DNA of 64,000 bases from DASWJQ01 sp036397095 (GCA_036397095.1 DASWJQ010000039.1:7494-71493); one strand, 5' to 3'. Positions 49,245-58,507 are shown, numbered from the stretch's first letter. A program made the numbers and translations. Notes: a model not told the origin generated them from the sequence alone.

Positions 49245-50306
49245 ATGGCGAAGAAACGAGGCGTAGGCATCTCCGCCGTCTGGTATCCAACCGGCATGAG
49301 CGGCGGCGGCGATCCCAGCCAGGCCATCATCAAGATGCAGCCGGACGGCAGCGTGGATGTGTTGATTGGCACGGTCGATATCGGCCAAGGCGTGCGGACT
49401 GTCGTGCGCCAAATCGCCGCCGAGGAACTGGGCGTGCCGATCGAGCGAGTAAGCGTGACCGTCGTCGATACGGATTCCAGCCCACTAGACACCGGTACGT
49501 TTGCCAGCCGTGCCACCCACCAGACGGGCAATGCCGTGCTGCAAGCGGCGGCCGAGGCTCGCCAGGTGCTGCTCGAGGTCGGCGCCCAACAACTGGGCGT
49601 TGAACCCGAAGCGTTGGTGCTGGAGAATGACACGGTTGTCGTCAAGGATCACCCCGAGCAGGCCATCCCGATTCCCGACGTGGCCAGTCATGCCACTTGG
49701 GCGGAACGCCGGCTGATCGCTGGCCGGGGGGCCTTTGGCTGGGCGGTGGCCAAGGTCGACAGTGAAACCGGCCAAGGCGAACCGCTCCACACCATGGCCT
49801 ACGGCGCCACCTTGGCCGAGGTCGAGGTCGACACCGAGACCGGCGAGGTCAAGGTGCTCAAGCTGGTCAGCGCTTACGACTGCGGCAAGGCGATCAACCG
49901 CTTGCTGGTCGAAGGCCAAATCGACGGGGGCGCCGCCATGGGCCTGGGGTCGGCCTTGATGGAGGAGCTACACCCCTACTACCCGTCCCTCGAGCACCAC
50001 CCGACCGGATTCTTCTCGTACATGCTGCCAACGGCCAAGGACGTACCGCCACTGGAGGCCGTGATCGTCGAGATGAATTCCGACACCGGTCCCTATGGCG
50101 CCAAGGGGATCGGCGAGATGACGGCCAATTCGCAAGCACCGGCCATCATCAACGCCATCCACGACGCTATCGGAGTCTGGATCACCGACATCCCCGCCAC
50201 CTCGGAAAAGGTGCTGCGGGCGATCGAGGCCCAGGCCGGCGAAGACATCCAGCCGGGCTATGTACCACCCGAGCCGTACTGGCCGCATGAAGCCATTGCC
50301 GGCTGA
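49245..50306 (+). CDS. Molybdenum hydroxylase large subunit, C-terminal half (separate gene)
   Basis: 353 aa covering the second molybdopterin-binding domain: DVLIGTVDIGQGVRTVVRQ, DTGTFASRATHQTGNA, VSAYDCGKAINRLLVEGQIDGG and the catalytic glutamate E291 in GAKGIGE. It has its own ATG directly after the preceding TAA and its own GGGAGG site at 49234-49239, 5 nt upstream, so it is made as a separate polypeptide. The 436 + 353 + 293 + 156 aa set resembles the four-subunit nicotinate dehydrogenase of Eubacterium barkeri, where the large subunit is also split. Confidence 0.92.
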   Translation: MAKKRGVGISAVWYPTGMSGGGDPSQAIIKMQPDGSVDVLIGTVDIGQGVRTVVRQIAAEELGVPIERVSVTVVDTDSSPLDTGTFASRATHQTGNAVLQAAAEARQVLLEVGAQQLGVEPEALVLENDTVVVKDHPEQAIPIPDVASHATWAERRLIAGRGAFGWAVAKVDSETGQGEPLHTMAYGATLAEVEVDTETGEVKVLKLVSAYDCGKAINRLLVEGQIDGGAAMGLGSALMEELHPYYPSLEHHPTGFFSYMLPTAKDVPPLEAVIVEMNSDTGPYGAKGIGEMTANSQAPAIINAIHDAIGVWITDIPATSEKVLRAIEAQAGEDIQPGYVPPEPYWPHEAIAG

Positions 50307-50346
50307 TCGAAGCAACTTCCAGATACCGGGAGACGGATTGAGTCCT

Positions 50347-51243
50347 ATGTCGAAGACCCCGAGGAAGCGAGCCCCCAGCGCGGACCAAGGCGAGACCTTC
50401 TGCGTCGGCTCGGTCTGTCTCCCGGTTCACCTTGGCAACGACAGCCAGTTCATCCCGCACCCCCAGGTGTATGTCGAACCGTCCCAGGGCTACCTGGAGA
50501 AACTGGCCTACGCCGTGGAAACTAACTTGCCGGCGCTGTTGATCGGCGAGACCGGCGTCGGCAAGACGCTGGCGGTGCGCCACCTGGCGTCCAAAACCAA
50601 CAACGGGCTGCGCCGGGTCAACCTGAACGGTGCGACCACCGTCGACGAGTTCCTCGGCAAGCTGCTGATCAACGAGCAGGGCACCTACTGGGTCAATGGG
50701 GTACTCGTCGATGCCATGCTGGCGGGCGACTGGATTCTGCTTGACGAGATCAACGCCACCCTGCCCGAGATCGCCTTCTGTCTTCACTCGCTGCTGGATG
50801 ACGATCGTATGGTGGTCCTGATGGAATACGACGGTCGGATCGTGCGGCCGCATCCCAACTTCCGCTTATTCGCCAGCATGAACCCCAGCGAGCAGGCTCG
50901 TTACGGCGGCACCAAGACGCTCAATGAGGCGTTGCTCGACCGCTTCCCGGTCGTCATTCGGATGGACTACCTGTCGGAGAACGAGGAAGTGGCCGCCGTC
51001 ATCGCCCAATCCGGCCAAAAGGACGAAGGGGTGGTGCGGCGCATGGTGCGCTGTGCCAACGAGGTGCGGGCCGCCATCGGCCAAGAAAAGGTGTTCGGCT
51101 CCTTCAGCACCCGGCGAGTCACCGACTGGGCTCGGATGAGCCTGCAGTTCGATGTGCGCGAAAGCGCCGATGTGACCGTGCTCAGCAAGCTGAACCCGTT
51201 CGACGCCGAGGTGGTGGAGGACATCGTTGACAACTACTTCTGA
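50347..51243 (+). CDS. MoxR/CobS-like AAA+ ATPase (CoxD-type)
   Basis: 298 aa from ATG 50347. Walker A GETGVGKT (67-74), Walker B WILLDE (129-134), sensor-1-like FRLFASMNPS and an arginine-finger region ALLDRFPVVIRM. The NEALLDRF and VRPHPNFRLFA patterns are closest to the CobS/GvpN/MoxR subgroup. Follows the hydroxylase genes by 40 bp and overlaps the VWA gene by 17 nt. In cox clusters the MoxR-type CoxD and the VWA-type CoxE help mature the molybdenum site, so a maturation role for the split hydroxylase is likely (inference). Confidence 0.9.
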   Translation: MSKTPRKRAPSADQGETFCVGSVCLPVHLGNDSQFIPHPQVYVEPSQGYLEKLAYAVETNLPALLIGETGVGKTLAVRHLASKTNNGLRRVNLNGATTVDEFLGKLLINEQGTYWVNGVLVDAMLAGDWILLDEINATLPEIAFCLHSLLDDDRMVVLMEYDGRIVRPHPNFRLFASMNPSEQARYGGTKTLNEALLDRFPVVIRMDYLSENEEVAAVIAQSGQKDEGVVRRMVRCANEVRAAIGQEKVFGSFSTRRVTDWARMSLQFDVRESADVTVLSKLNPFDAEVVEDIVDNYF

Positions 51244-52966
51244 GCCGGCCGCCGACCCCCGGCTCGAGTCCTTGCGCCTGCGCCTCGAACGGCTGCTTCA
51301 GGTCACGGCCGGTCAATTCGACCTGCGATTTGCCTTCGGAGACCGTGATTGGCTGGGGGTGGGCGAACTCCAGCTCAATGCCGATCCGGCCCAGGTGATT
51401 GCCCTGCCCTACGCGCACCTCAAGGGCCGGGCGCTGCATTTGTTCGGCCACTTGCGCGAAGAGAGTCATCGCTGGCTTCCCCGGGCCCAGCAGCTGGAAG
51501 CCGCCGGCCGGCCGCATTTCGCCCGCCTGTGGCACGCACTCGAAGACGCCCGGCTCGAAAACCGGTTGATCGCCCGTTGGCCGGGGATGGCCAAACACCT
51601 GGATGCCAAGATCCCGCCCAAGTTGGGCGGCAGCTTGCTCCGCCTGGCCACACCCACCCGCCAGATTGAGCTGGGCCTGTATTACCTGGGACGCGGCCTG
51701 GCCGGCGCCCAATTCAGCCGGCGAGTTGCCCGGTTGTTTGACCAGGCCGGGACCCTGATCCAGTCCGCCTGCCAAGCCGAAACGGCCGAAGCCACCGTGG
51801 CCGCCGCCGAAGCCTTGTATCCGTTGGCCGTCCCCTTCTTGCGCGGCCAAATGGCCGAATCCGATGAACTGCCCCAGAGCCATCCGCTGCCAAGTGATCC
51901 AGCGGAAGACCCGTCGGAGCCTGAAGCCGACCGCTCCCAACCAGCGCCGCTCATCGGGCTCGACAATGACTTGCTTGGGGCCGGTGATCCCGCCGATGTG
52001 CCCCAGGCTGACCGCTTTGCAGTCGGCAGCCTGCCCTGGTTCGAGCGCGGCTTGGGCGCCAAACAAGTCCACCCGAGTGTGGTGCAGAGTGACCGGCAGA
52101 CGATCGTGCTGCCTCCGCCACACGATCCCGCAGCCTACCGAAGCATGCTGGCCGACGTCCAGGGCGATGCCCGCCGCCTGGCCCAACGTCTTCGCCTGGT
52201 CTACCAGGAGAGCCAGTACCTTCGTTTTGGCGGCCGCTTCCGCAGCGGCAAGCTCGACAACGCCCGCCTGTGGCGCCAGCGCAGTGGCAGCTACCGCTTG
52301 TTCCAGCGACGCCTGGAACCGCTCGACCGCCAGTGGGCGGTCAGCCTGCTGATCGATGAGAGCGCCAGCATGCGATCCGACGCCAGGTGCCGAGTGGCCG
52401 CGCTGGCCGCGGTGCTCATTGGCGAGGCGCTGGCCGAGCTCGAGATTCCATTCGAAATCATCGGCTTCAGCACCGACCAGTTCGAGGCCGAAGCCGCCCT
52501 GGGCCTTGGCCTGCGGCCGGCGCACGCCTACCGCACCACCCGCTGCAGCCGCCTCGAACACCGGCTCTACAAGAGCTACGACGAGCCATATCGCCTGGCG
52601 GCTCGCCGGCTTCCCGGCATCGAAGCCCGGCACAACAACTGGGATGAAGAACACCTGTGGTTTGCCTTCCGTCGGCTCCAAGGAAGGCGCGCCGCCCACC
52701 GCATGATGCTGGTCGTCTGCGATGGCCAGCCGAACGGTGATGCCGATCACCTGATCGCCACGGTCCGCCAGCTCGAACGGCTTGGTACGACCGTCATCGG
52801 CATCGGGATCGGCGAGGACTTCGTGCGCCGCGCTTATCGGCGCGCCATTGTCGCAACCGATATTCCTTCGCTCGCCCGGGCGCTGATGGAAATCCTGGCG
52901 CGCGAGCTAGGGCGCAGCCCGACGGCTGTTCGGGGCGCCGCTCCCGCAGGGGTCGGGCTTCCATAG
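51227..52966 (+). CDS. VWA-domain protein, CobT/CoxE-like
   Basis: 579 aa from a TTG at 51227 preceded by GGAGG 6 nt upstream. The N-terminal ~300 residues are helical with ESHRWLPRAQQLEAAGRPHFARLWHALEDARLENRLI (in pieces), as in CobT/NorD-like proteins, with an acidic Asp/Glu/Ser-rich stretch near 225. The C-terminal von Willebrand A domain carries the metal-ion site D377-E-S379-A-S381 (LLIDESASM), LVVCDGQPNGDADH and VIGIGIGEDF. Together with the AAA+ partner it forms a chelatase-like pair of the MoxR-VWA type. Confidence 0.9.
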   Translation: MTTTSEPAADPRLESLRLRLERLLQVTAGQFDLRFAFGDRDWLGVGELQLNADPAQVIALPYAHLKGRALHLFGHLREESHRWLPRAQQLEAAGRPHFARLWHALEDARLENRLIARWPGMAKHLDAKIPPKLGGSLLRLATPTRQIELGLYYLGRGLAGAQFSRRVARLFDQAGTLIQSACQAETAEATVAAAEALYPLAVPFLRGQMAESDELPQSHPLPSDPAEDPSEPEADRSQPAPLIGLDNDLLGAGDPADVPQADRFAVGSLPWFERGLGAKQVHPSVVQSDRQTIVLPPPHDPAAYRSMLADVQGDARRLAQRLRLVYQESQYLRFGGRFRSGKLDNARLWRQRSGSYRLFQRRLEPLDRQWAVSLLIDESASMRSDARCRVAALAAVLIGEALAELEIPFEIIGFSTDQFEAEAALGLGLRPAHAYRTTRCSRLEHRLYKSYDEPYRLAARRLPGIEARHNNWDEEHLWFAFRRLQGRRAAHRMMLVVCDGQPNGDADHLIATVRQLERLGTTVIGIGIGEDFVRRAYRRAIVATDIPSLARALMEILARELGRSPTAVRGAAPAGVGLP

Positions 52967-54027
52967 TGAAGTCAGTCCCAGCCGGCCAGCCGGCGCGCCA
53001 GCGGCGGGAACCCACACTAAATGCCGTTCGGGTGCCGCGGCCGGGCGTCGTCGAATTCGTGGACCTGGAGCGGCGCCCACTGGCCGAGGGCGAAGTCCGG
53101 CTGCAGGTCGAGGCGATCGGGATCTGCGGATCGGACGTGGCGCTGCTGGCCGGGCGGCATCCATACGCGGCGTATCCGGTCGTCCCCGGGCATGAGGTCG
53201 GCGGTCGCGTGCTCGAGGCCGGGCCTGGTGTGGTGCTGGAGATTGGGCAGCGGGTGGCGGTCCGACCGCTACTGACCTGCGGAATCTGCCGGGCCTGCCG
53301 CGAAGGCCGCGTGAACCACTGCGCCGAGGTTCGTGTGCTGGGGGTGCACCTGGACGGGGGCATGGCCGAAGAGTTCGTCGTCCCACAGGAGCTGCTGTTC
53401 CCGGTGCCGGAGGGGATGAGCGGAGAGTGGGCGGCGCTGGCCGAGCCCACCGCGGTGGCAGTGCACCTGTGCCATCGGGCCGGCATCGGACCGGGCAGCA
53501 GTGTCGCGATCCTGGGGACCGGCGTGATCGGGCTGCTGGCGCTGCAGGTGGCCCGGGCCTGGGGTGCGCAGGCCGTACTGGCGGTGGATCAAGTGCCGGA
53601 GCGCCTAGAGCTTGCCATGCGGCTGGGCGCCGCCCAGGCGCTAGACAACCGGCAGGAAGACGTCCTGGACGCCGGCCGCCGATTGTGCCCGGACGGGTTT
53701 GATGTGGTCCTCGAAATGGTGGGCGCCGAGGCCACCCTGGCCAGTGCGCTGGAGCTCACCCGCCGTGGGGGCGGTATTGTGTTCGTGGCGCTGCCCCACG
53801 GGAAGATCGCACTCGATTTTGAGCCGGTCTATCGCAAGGAGCTCTCCCTGCTCGCCACGCGGCTGTATGCAGCGGATTTCGCCGAGGCGATCCCGCTGCT
53901 GGCCTCCGGACTGGTGCAGGTGGATCCGATCATCACCCACCGCTTCGGGCTGGCCCAGGCAGCCGAGGCGCTGGCCCTGCCGGGCCAGCGCCCAAGTGAA
54001 GCCATCAAGGTCATGGTCATCCCATGA
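52966..54027 (+). CDS. Zinc-dependent polyol/sugar-phosphate dehydrogenase-like enzyme
   Basis: 353 aa MDR protein with a GTG start overlapping the VWA stop. Catalytic zinc elements EAIGICGSDVALLAGRHPY and VPGHEVGGRVLEAGPG; all four structural-zinc cysteines in LLTCGICRACREGRVNHC; NAD fold AILGTGVIGLLALQVARAWG. Similar to L-iditol/sorbitol dehydrogenase and galactitol-1-phosphate 5-dehydrogenase groups. Second zinc dehydrogenase of the operon and, unlike that at 43389, with an intact zinc lobe. The first ~18 residues are not typical, so the true start could be internal. Confidence 0.87.
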   Translation: MKSVPAGQPARQRREPTLNAVRVPRPGVVEFVDLERRPLAEGEVRLQVEAIGICGSDVALLAGRHPYAAYPVVPGHEVGGRVLEAGPGVVLEIGQRVAVRPLLTCGICRACREGRVNHCAEVRVLGVHLDGGMAEEFVVPQELLFPVPEGMSGEWAALAEPTAVAVHLCHRAGIGPGSSVAILGTGVIGLLALQVARAWGAQAVLAVDQVPERLELAMRLGAAQALDNRQEDVLDAGRRLCPDGFDVVLEMVGAEATLASALELTRRGGGIVFVALPHGKIALDFEPVYRKELSLLATRLYAADFAEAIPLLASGLVQVDPIITHRFGLAQAAEALALPGQRPSEAIKVMVIP

Positions 54028-54082
54028 ATGCAATCCCAGGCCCTGAACCCAGGGCACAACCTAGTTGAGAAGGAAGAGGATC

Positions 54083-55585
54083 ATGGAAATCACCGGTGAA
54101 GTGCAGAAGATGGCGATGCTGATCGACGGGCAACCTGTCGTTGGCAACGGCGACGCGGTCGTCGAGGTGTTCAACCCTTCGACCGGCGAGTTGGTCGGCC
54201 GGGTGCCGATCGCCTCGGAGGCCGAGATCAACCTGGCGGTCGAAGCGGCCGACCGCGCCTTCAAAACATGGCGAGACACGCCGGCTGTCGAGCGCGCTGC
54301 CCATATACGGGCGCTGATCGCCATCGTGCGTCAGAATATCGATGACCTGGCCCGTACCCTGACCATGGAACAGGGCAAGCCCTTTCCACAAGCCAAGGGC
54401 GAGATCAACGGCTTTTGCGCTGTGCTCGAGTTCTACGCCGAGGAAGCCCGCCGCATCAGCGGCATGGTGCTCGAATCGGACCAAACCGACCGCTTCGTGT
54501 ACGTTCTGCGCCATCCAGTTGGCGTGATCGCCGCCATCCCACCGTGGAATGATCCGCTCCACCTGTTGAGCCGGATGATCGGCCCGGCGCTGGCTGCCGG
54601 CTGCACCGTCGTCGCCAAACCCAGCTCCGACACGCCGCTGACCACGCTCCAGATGGCCGAACTGGCCCATAAGGCCGGTTTGCCGGCCGGTGTGTTCAAC
54701 GTCATCACCGGGCCGGGCGGCCGCGTCGGTGAAGCATTGGTGCGCCATCCAAAGGTGCGCAAGGCCTCGCTGACCGGCAGCCTGGCCGGCGGCCAATCGG
54801 TCATGCAGACGGCAGCCGAGGGCATCAAGAGTGTCACGCTGGAATTGGGCGGCCAGTGCCCATGCATCGTGTGGCACGACGCCGATCTGGACAAGGCCGT
54901 CGAGGCCCTGACCTTCCAGGCGTTCCGCGGCTGTGGCCAGGTATGCAACCGCGTCAACCGTGTTTACGCCCACGCCGATATTTACGACGAGCTTGTCAAC
55001 CGGGTTGCCGAGTTGGCCGGGCGCATCCATGTCGGCGATGGCTTTGCCGACGATATCGACATTGGCCCGCTGGTCAACGAACGACAGCTCGCGTGGGTCA
55101 CTGGACAGGTCGCCGACGCCCTCAATAAGGGCGCCCGGCTTTTGGCCGGCGGCCAGCGCAAGGCCGGCGACGGCTACGACAACGGCTTCTTCTTCGAGCC
55201 GACCGTGCTGGCCGACTGCAACCACCAGATGGGTGTGATGACCGAAGAGACTTTCGGGCCGGTGCTGGCCTTCGCCAAGGTTGACGGCGAGCTGGAAGCG
55301 GTTATCGACATGGCCAACGACAGCTGGAATGGCTTGAGCGCTTACTTCTTCAGCGCCAACCAGCGCAACTGCTATCTGGCCGCCCGGCGGCTTGAAGCCG
55401 GCTCGATCTGGATCAACGATATCCACGGCTCGATGGTGCAGGCCCCCTACGGCGGGATGAAGCTGAGCGGCATCGGCCGCGAGCAGGGCTCGATCGCCAT
55501 CGACGAGTATCTGGAATGGAAGACCGTTTACCAGGAGATGAGCGAGGAGTCGCGCGGCGCCCGCTTATGCGTCCGCCCTGCCTAA
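54083..55585 (+). CDS. NAD(P)-dependent aldehyde dehydrogenase
   Basis: 500 aa, full length. I choose ATG 54083 (AGGAAGAGGA upstream) over the TTG at 54065. Catalytic E254 in TLELGGQCPCIV and nucleophile C288 in FRGCGQVCNRVNRVY; PPWNDPLHLLSRMIGPALAAGC and EETFGPVLAFAKV are standard. Succinate-semialdehyde/glycolaldehyde dehydrogenase-like group. In the pathway it may oxidise an aldehyde released by the DapA-family aldolase or made by the dehydrogenases. Confidence 0.93.
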   Translation: MEITGEVQKMAMLIDGQPVVGNGDAVVEVFNPSTGELVGRVPIASEAEINLAVEAADRAFKTWRDTPAVERAAHIRALIAIVRQNIDDLARTLTMEQGKPFPQAKGEINGFCAVLEFYAEEARRISGMVLESDQTDRFVYVLRHPVGVIAAIPPWNDPLHLLSRMIGPALAAGCTVVAKPSSDTPLTTLQMAELAHKAGLPAGVFNVITGPGGRVGEALVRHPKVRKASLTGSLAGGQSVMQTAAEGIKSVTLELGGQCPCIVWHDADLDKAVEALTFQAFRGCGQVCNRVNRVYAHADIYDELVNRVAELAGRIHVGDGFADDIDIGPLVNERQLAWVTGQVADALNKGARLLAGGQRKAGDGYDNGFFFEPTVLADCNHQMGVMTEETFGPVLAFAKVDGELEAVIDMANDSWNGLSAYFFSANQRNCYLAARRLEAGSIWINDIHGSMVQAPYGGMKLSGIGREQGSIAIDEYLEWKTVYQEMSEESRGARLCVRPA

Positions 55586-55586
55586 C

Positions 55587-56546
55587 ATGAGCGATCCGTC
55601 CCGTCGGCCGGTCGTCCTGCTTTTCGAAGAAATCCACCCCAAGGCCGTCGAACGGCTGACGGCCAAGGCCGAGGTGCGCCTGGCGACCAGCCTGGCCCCG
55701 GAGGCCCTGCTCCACCAAGTGGCCGACGTCGACGGCATCATCATCCGCGCCAACGGCAAGGTCGACCGGCGCCTGATGGAGGCTGCTCCAAGGCTCAAGG
55801 TGGTGGGTCGCCATGGCACCGGCGTCGAGGCCATTGACCTGGAGGCTGCCGTCGAACGCAGCATTGCCATCGTGAACACCCCCTTGGCCAACGTCGAGTC
55901 GGTCGCCGAACACGCCCTGGGCATGATGATCGCCCTGGCCAAACGGCTGCCCGAGGCCGACCGGGCCATCCGCGCCGGCGACTGGGACGCCCGCTACCGC
56001 TTGACCGGCCGCGAGCTGGCCGGCAAGACGCTGGGGCTGGTCGGGATGGGCCGCATCGGCGGCCGCCTGGCCGAGCTAGCCCACGGTGCATTTGCCATGC
56101 GCCTGCTCTACCGCGATATCCAACCGTACCCGGATTATGAGGCCCGTCTCAAAGCCGAACGAGTCGAACTTGACCAACTGCTGGTCGAATCGGATGTGGT
56201 TTCGGTCCATGTTCCGCTGCTGCCTGAGACCCACAGCCTGATTGGCGAAGCCGAGCTGCGGTCCATGCGCTCGACTGCATTCCTGCTCAACACGGCGCGC
56301 GGCGCCGTTGTCGACAGCCAAGCGCTGCTGCAAGCGCTAACCGAGGGTTGGATTGCTGGCGCCGGCCTGGACGTATTCGAGCCAGAGCCGCTGCCGCCCG
56401 ACCACCCGCTGCTGGCGCTCGAGAATGTCATCCTGTCGCCGCACATGGCGGCGCACACCGATGAGGCGCTGCTGCGCATGGCCCTGGTGGCCGACGACAT
56501 CCTGGCCGTCCTCGACGGCCGTGAACCGACCCATCGCGTCGCCTGA
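55587..56546 (+). CDS. D-2-hydroxyacid dehydrogenase (SerA-like)
   Basis: 319 aa, one base after the aldehyde dehydrogenase stop. NAD-binding GLVGMGRIGGRLAEL, catalytic Arg in LLNTARGAVVDSQAL, Glu in DVFEPEPLPPDHPLL and His in LSPHMAAHTDEAL. No ACT domain, so it is not full-length phosphoglycerate dehydrogenase. Candidate roles: hydroxypyruvate or glyoxylate reductase, or oxidation of a 2-hydroxy sugar acid. First of two such enzymes here. Confidence 0.92.
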   Translation: MSDPSRRPVVLLFEEIHPKAVERLTAKAEVRLATSLAPEALLHQVADVDGIIIRANGKVDRRLMEAAPRLKVVGRHGTGVEAIDLEAAVERSIAIVNTPLANVESVAEHALGMMIALAKRLPEADRAIRAGDWDARYRLTGRELAGKTLGLVGMGRIGGRLAELAHGAFAMRLLYRDIQPYPDYEARLKAERVELDQLLVESDVVSVHVPLLPETHSLIGEAELRSMRSTAFLLNTARGAVVDSQALLQALTEGWIAGAGLDVFEPEPLPPDHPLLALENVILSPHMAAHTDEALLRMALVADDILAVLDGREPTHRVA

Positions 56547-56582
56547 CGGGCGGCACGTCCTTAGCTGCAAGGAGTATTCATC

Positions 56583-57500
56583 GTGGACCCCAACTGGCAA
56601 GATTTCTGCACACTGAGCATCGTCCACTTCATGGCCTTCCCCAAGGTCATGCCAGGCGACGGGCCGATCGTAGAGACTGTTCAACAGATCGCCGAAGATC
56701 CGTTCTTCCAAGGGATCGAAATCGGGTGGATTAAGGATCCGGCCGTGCGGCGTGAAGTAAAGGCCGTCCTGGATGCCAACGACATGAAGGTCGGTCATGG
56801 TGCGCAATCGGCCCTGCTCATCGGCAAGCACAATCTCAACAGCCTAGACGCGGCCGAACGCCAGGCCGCCGTCGGCCAGCTCAAGGCCAATATCGATGAG
56901 GCCGCCGAGCTGGGCGCCAAGCGGGTTGCCTTCCTGTCGGGAAAGGACCCGGGGGATGAGCTTCGCGCCGAGGCGCTCGAGGCGCTCGTCGCCTCGCTCG
57001 AGGAAGCCTGTGCCTATGGCCAGGAGCGCGCCATCGCCCTTGCCTGCGAGACCTTCGACCGCACCGTGGACAAGAAGTGCCTGATCGGCCCCAGCCCATA
57101 CGCTGCCGAGTTTGCCCGCCGCGTGCGTCAGAAGTACCCTGACTTCGGCCTGATGTACGACCTGAGCCACATGCCGCTGCTGTACGAGGAGCCGCTTCCC
57201 GCGCTGGCCACTCTCAAGGACGTCCTGGTTCACATTCACGTAGGCAACTGCGTGCTCGACCCAGCTAGCCCGGCTTACGGCGATTTGCACCCCCGTTTTG
57301 GATTTCCAGGCGGGGAAAACGACGTTGACGAGCTGACCGCCTTCCTTAAGGCGCTGTTCGAGATTGGCTACCTGGCCGAGGGCAAGCAGGACAAACCGTG
57401 GGTCGGGTTTGAGGTCAAACCGCAGAGCGAAGCGGAAAGCTCCACCGAACTGATCGAGGCCACCAAAGACGTCTGGCGCCGGGCCTGGTCGCGCCTGTAG
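56583..57500 (+). CDS. Sugar phosphate isomerase/epimerase-like TIM-barrel protein
   Basis: 305 aa from GTG 56583 (AAGGAG 9 nt upstream). AP-endonuclease-2/xylose-isomerase-like barrel: IAEDPFFQGIEIGWI, ELGAKRVAFLSGKDPG, ALACETFDRTVDKKCLIGP with the metal Glu, FGLMYDLSHMPLLYEEP and VLVHIHVGNCVLDP with Asp/His ligands, and WVGFEVKP. Distinct from the hydroxypyruvate-isomerase-like protein at 40774. An epimerase or isomerase for the imported polyol or sugar acid is likely; the substrate is unknown. Confidence 0.85.
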   Translation: MDPNWQDFCTLSIVHFMAFPKVMPGDGPIVETVQQIAEDPFFQGIEIGWIKDPAVRREVKAVLDANDMKVGHGAQSALLIGKHNLNSLDAAERQAAVGQLKANIDEAAELGAKRVAFLSGKDPGDELRAEALEALVASLEEACAYGQERAIALACETFDRTVDKKCLIGPSPYAAEFARRVRQKYPDFGLMYDLSHMPLLYEEPLPALATLKDVLVHIHVGNCVLDPASPAYGDLHPRFGFPGGENDVDELTAFLKALFEIGYLAEGKQDKPWVGFEVKPQSEAESSTELIEATKDVWRRAWSRL

Positions 57501-57526
57501 CCACTGGTTGAAAGTAAGGAGTCGTG

Positions 57527-58507
57527 ATGACCAAACCCAAGGTTTTTGTGTCGCGCATCATCCCGGACAAGGGCTTGGAGCGTCTGCAAGCACTGGCCGA
57601 AGCCGAGATTTGGCCGGGCGACGAACCGCCACCCTATGAGACTTTGATCGACAAGGTCAAGGGAGTCGACGGCCTGGTTTGTCTGTTGACCGACCGAATC
57701 GATGGTTCGTTGATGGACGCCGCCGGCAACCAGCTTAAGGTCATCTCGCAGATGGCCGTTGGCTTCGACAATATCGACGTCGCCGCCGCCACTGAGCGCG
57801 GCATCCCGGTCGGACACACACCCGGCGTGCTGACCGACACGACCGCCGATTTCGCCTTCAGTCTGTTGATGACAGCCGCACGCCGCATTACGGAGGGGGT
57901 CGACTACGTCAGGGCCGGCAAGTGGAAGACCTGGGGCCCGACCCTGCTGATGGGCCAGGACATCTACGATGCCACCCTTGGCATTGTCGGCATGGGGCGC
58001 ATTGGCCAGGGGATGGCACGGCGGGCCAGCGGGTTTGGCATGCGCGTTCTGTACCATGACGATCTCATCGACCCGTCAGTCGCCGCGGAACTAGGGGCCC
58101 AGGCATGCTCACTCGACGAGGTGATCGAGCAGGCCGACTTCCTCAGCCTGCATGTGCCGCTGACGGATGAAACCACCCACATGATCAGCACCGACCAGTT
58201 CAGGCGTATGAAACCGACCGCCATTCTGATCAACACGTCCCGCGGCCCTGTGGTTGACCCCAAAGCGCTTTACCAGGCGCTTAGTGAGGGTGAGATCGCC
58301 TACGCCGCCCTCGACGTCACCGAGCCCGAACCCATTCCGGTCGACGACCCGTTGTTGACATTGGACAACTGCATCGTCGTGCCTCATATCGCCAGCTCGA
58401 GCCGGGCAACCCGCAATATGATGGCGACAATGACGGCCGACAATCTGGAGGCCGGCCTGGCCGGCAAACCGCTGCCCAACTGCGTCAACCCTGAGGTCTA
58501 TGACTGA
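57527..58507 (+). CDS. D-glycerate dehydrogenase / glyoxylate-hydroxypyruvate reductase
   Basis: 326 aa from ATG 57527 (a GTG directly before it at 57524 is possible; AAGGAG upstream). Family features of GRHPR/GyaR: KVFVSRIIPDKGLERL, VISQMAVGFDNIDVAAATERGIPVGHTPGVLTDTTADFAF in pieces, GIVGMGRIGQGMARRA, LINTSRGPVVDPKAL (Arg), DVTEPEPIPVDDPL (Glu) and VPHIASSSRATR (His). Interconverts hydroxypyruvate and D-glycerate or reduces glyoxylate. Directly upstream of glycerate kinase. Confidence 0.93.
   Translation: MTKPKVFVSRIIPDKGLERLQALAEAEIWPGDEPPPYETLIDKVKGVDGLVCLLTDRIDGSLMDAAGNQLKVISQMAVGFDNIDVAAATERGIPVGHTPGVLTDTTADFAFSLLMTAARRITEGVDYVRAGKWKTWGPTLLMGQDIYDATLGIVGMGRIGQGMARRASGFGMRVLYHDDLIDPSVAAELGAQACSLDEVIEQADFLSLHVPLTDETTHMISTDQFRRMKPTAILINTSRGPVVDPKALYQALSEGEIAYAALDVTEPEPIPVDDPLLTLDNCIVVPHIASSSRATRNMMATMTADNLEAGLAGKPLPNCVNPEVYD

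Noticed and set aside
47934..50306. Frameshift or nonsense mutation splitting a molybdenum hydroxylase gene
   Set aside because: The second part begins with ATG exactly after the stop and has its own GGGAGG site, and both halves end at domain boundaries; a genuine two-gene layout fits better.
47446..50306. Aerobic CO dehydrogenase (coxSLM)
   Set aside because: The large subunit shows RGFG instead of the AYXCSFR active-site loop of form I CO dehydrogenase, and it is split.
54017..55426. Minus-strand open frame of 469 codons opposite the aldehyde dehydrogenase
   Set aside because: The plus strand carries the complete catalytic motifs; the minus frame has no recognisable domain.
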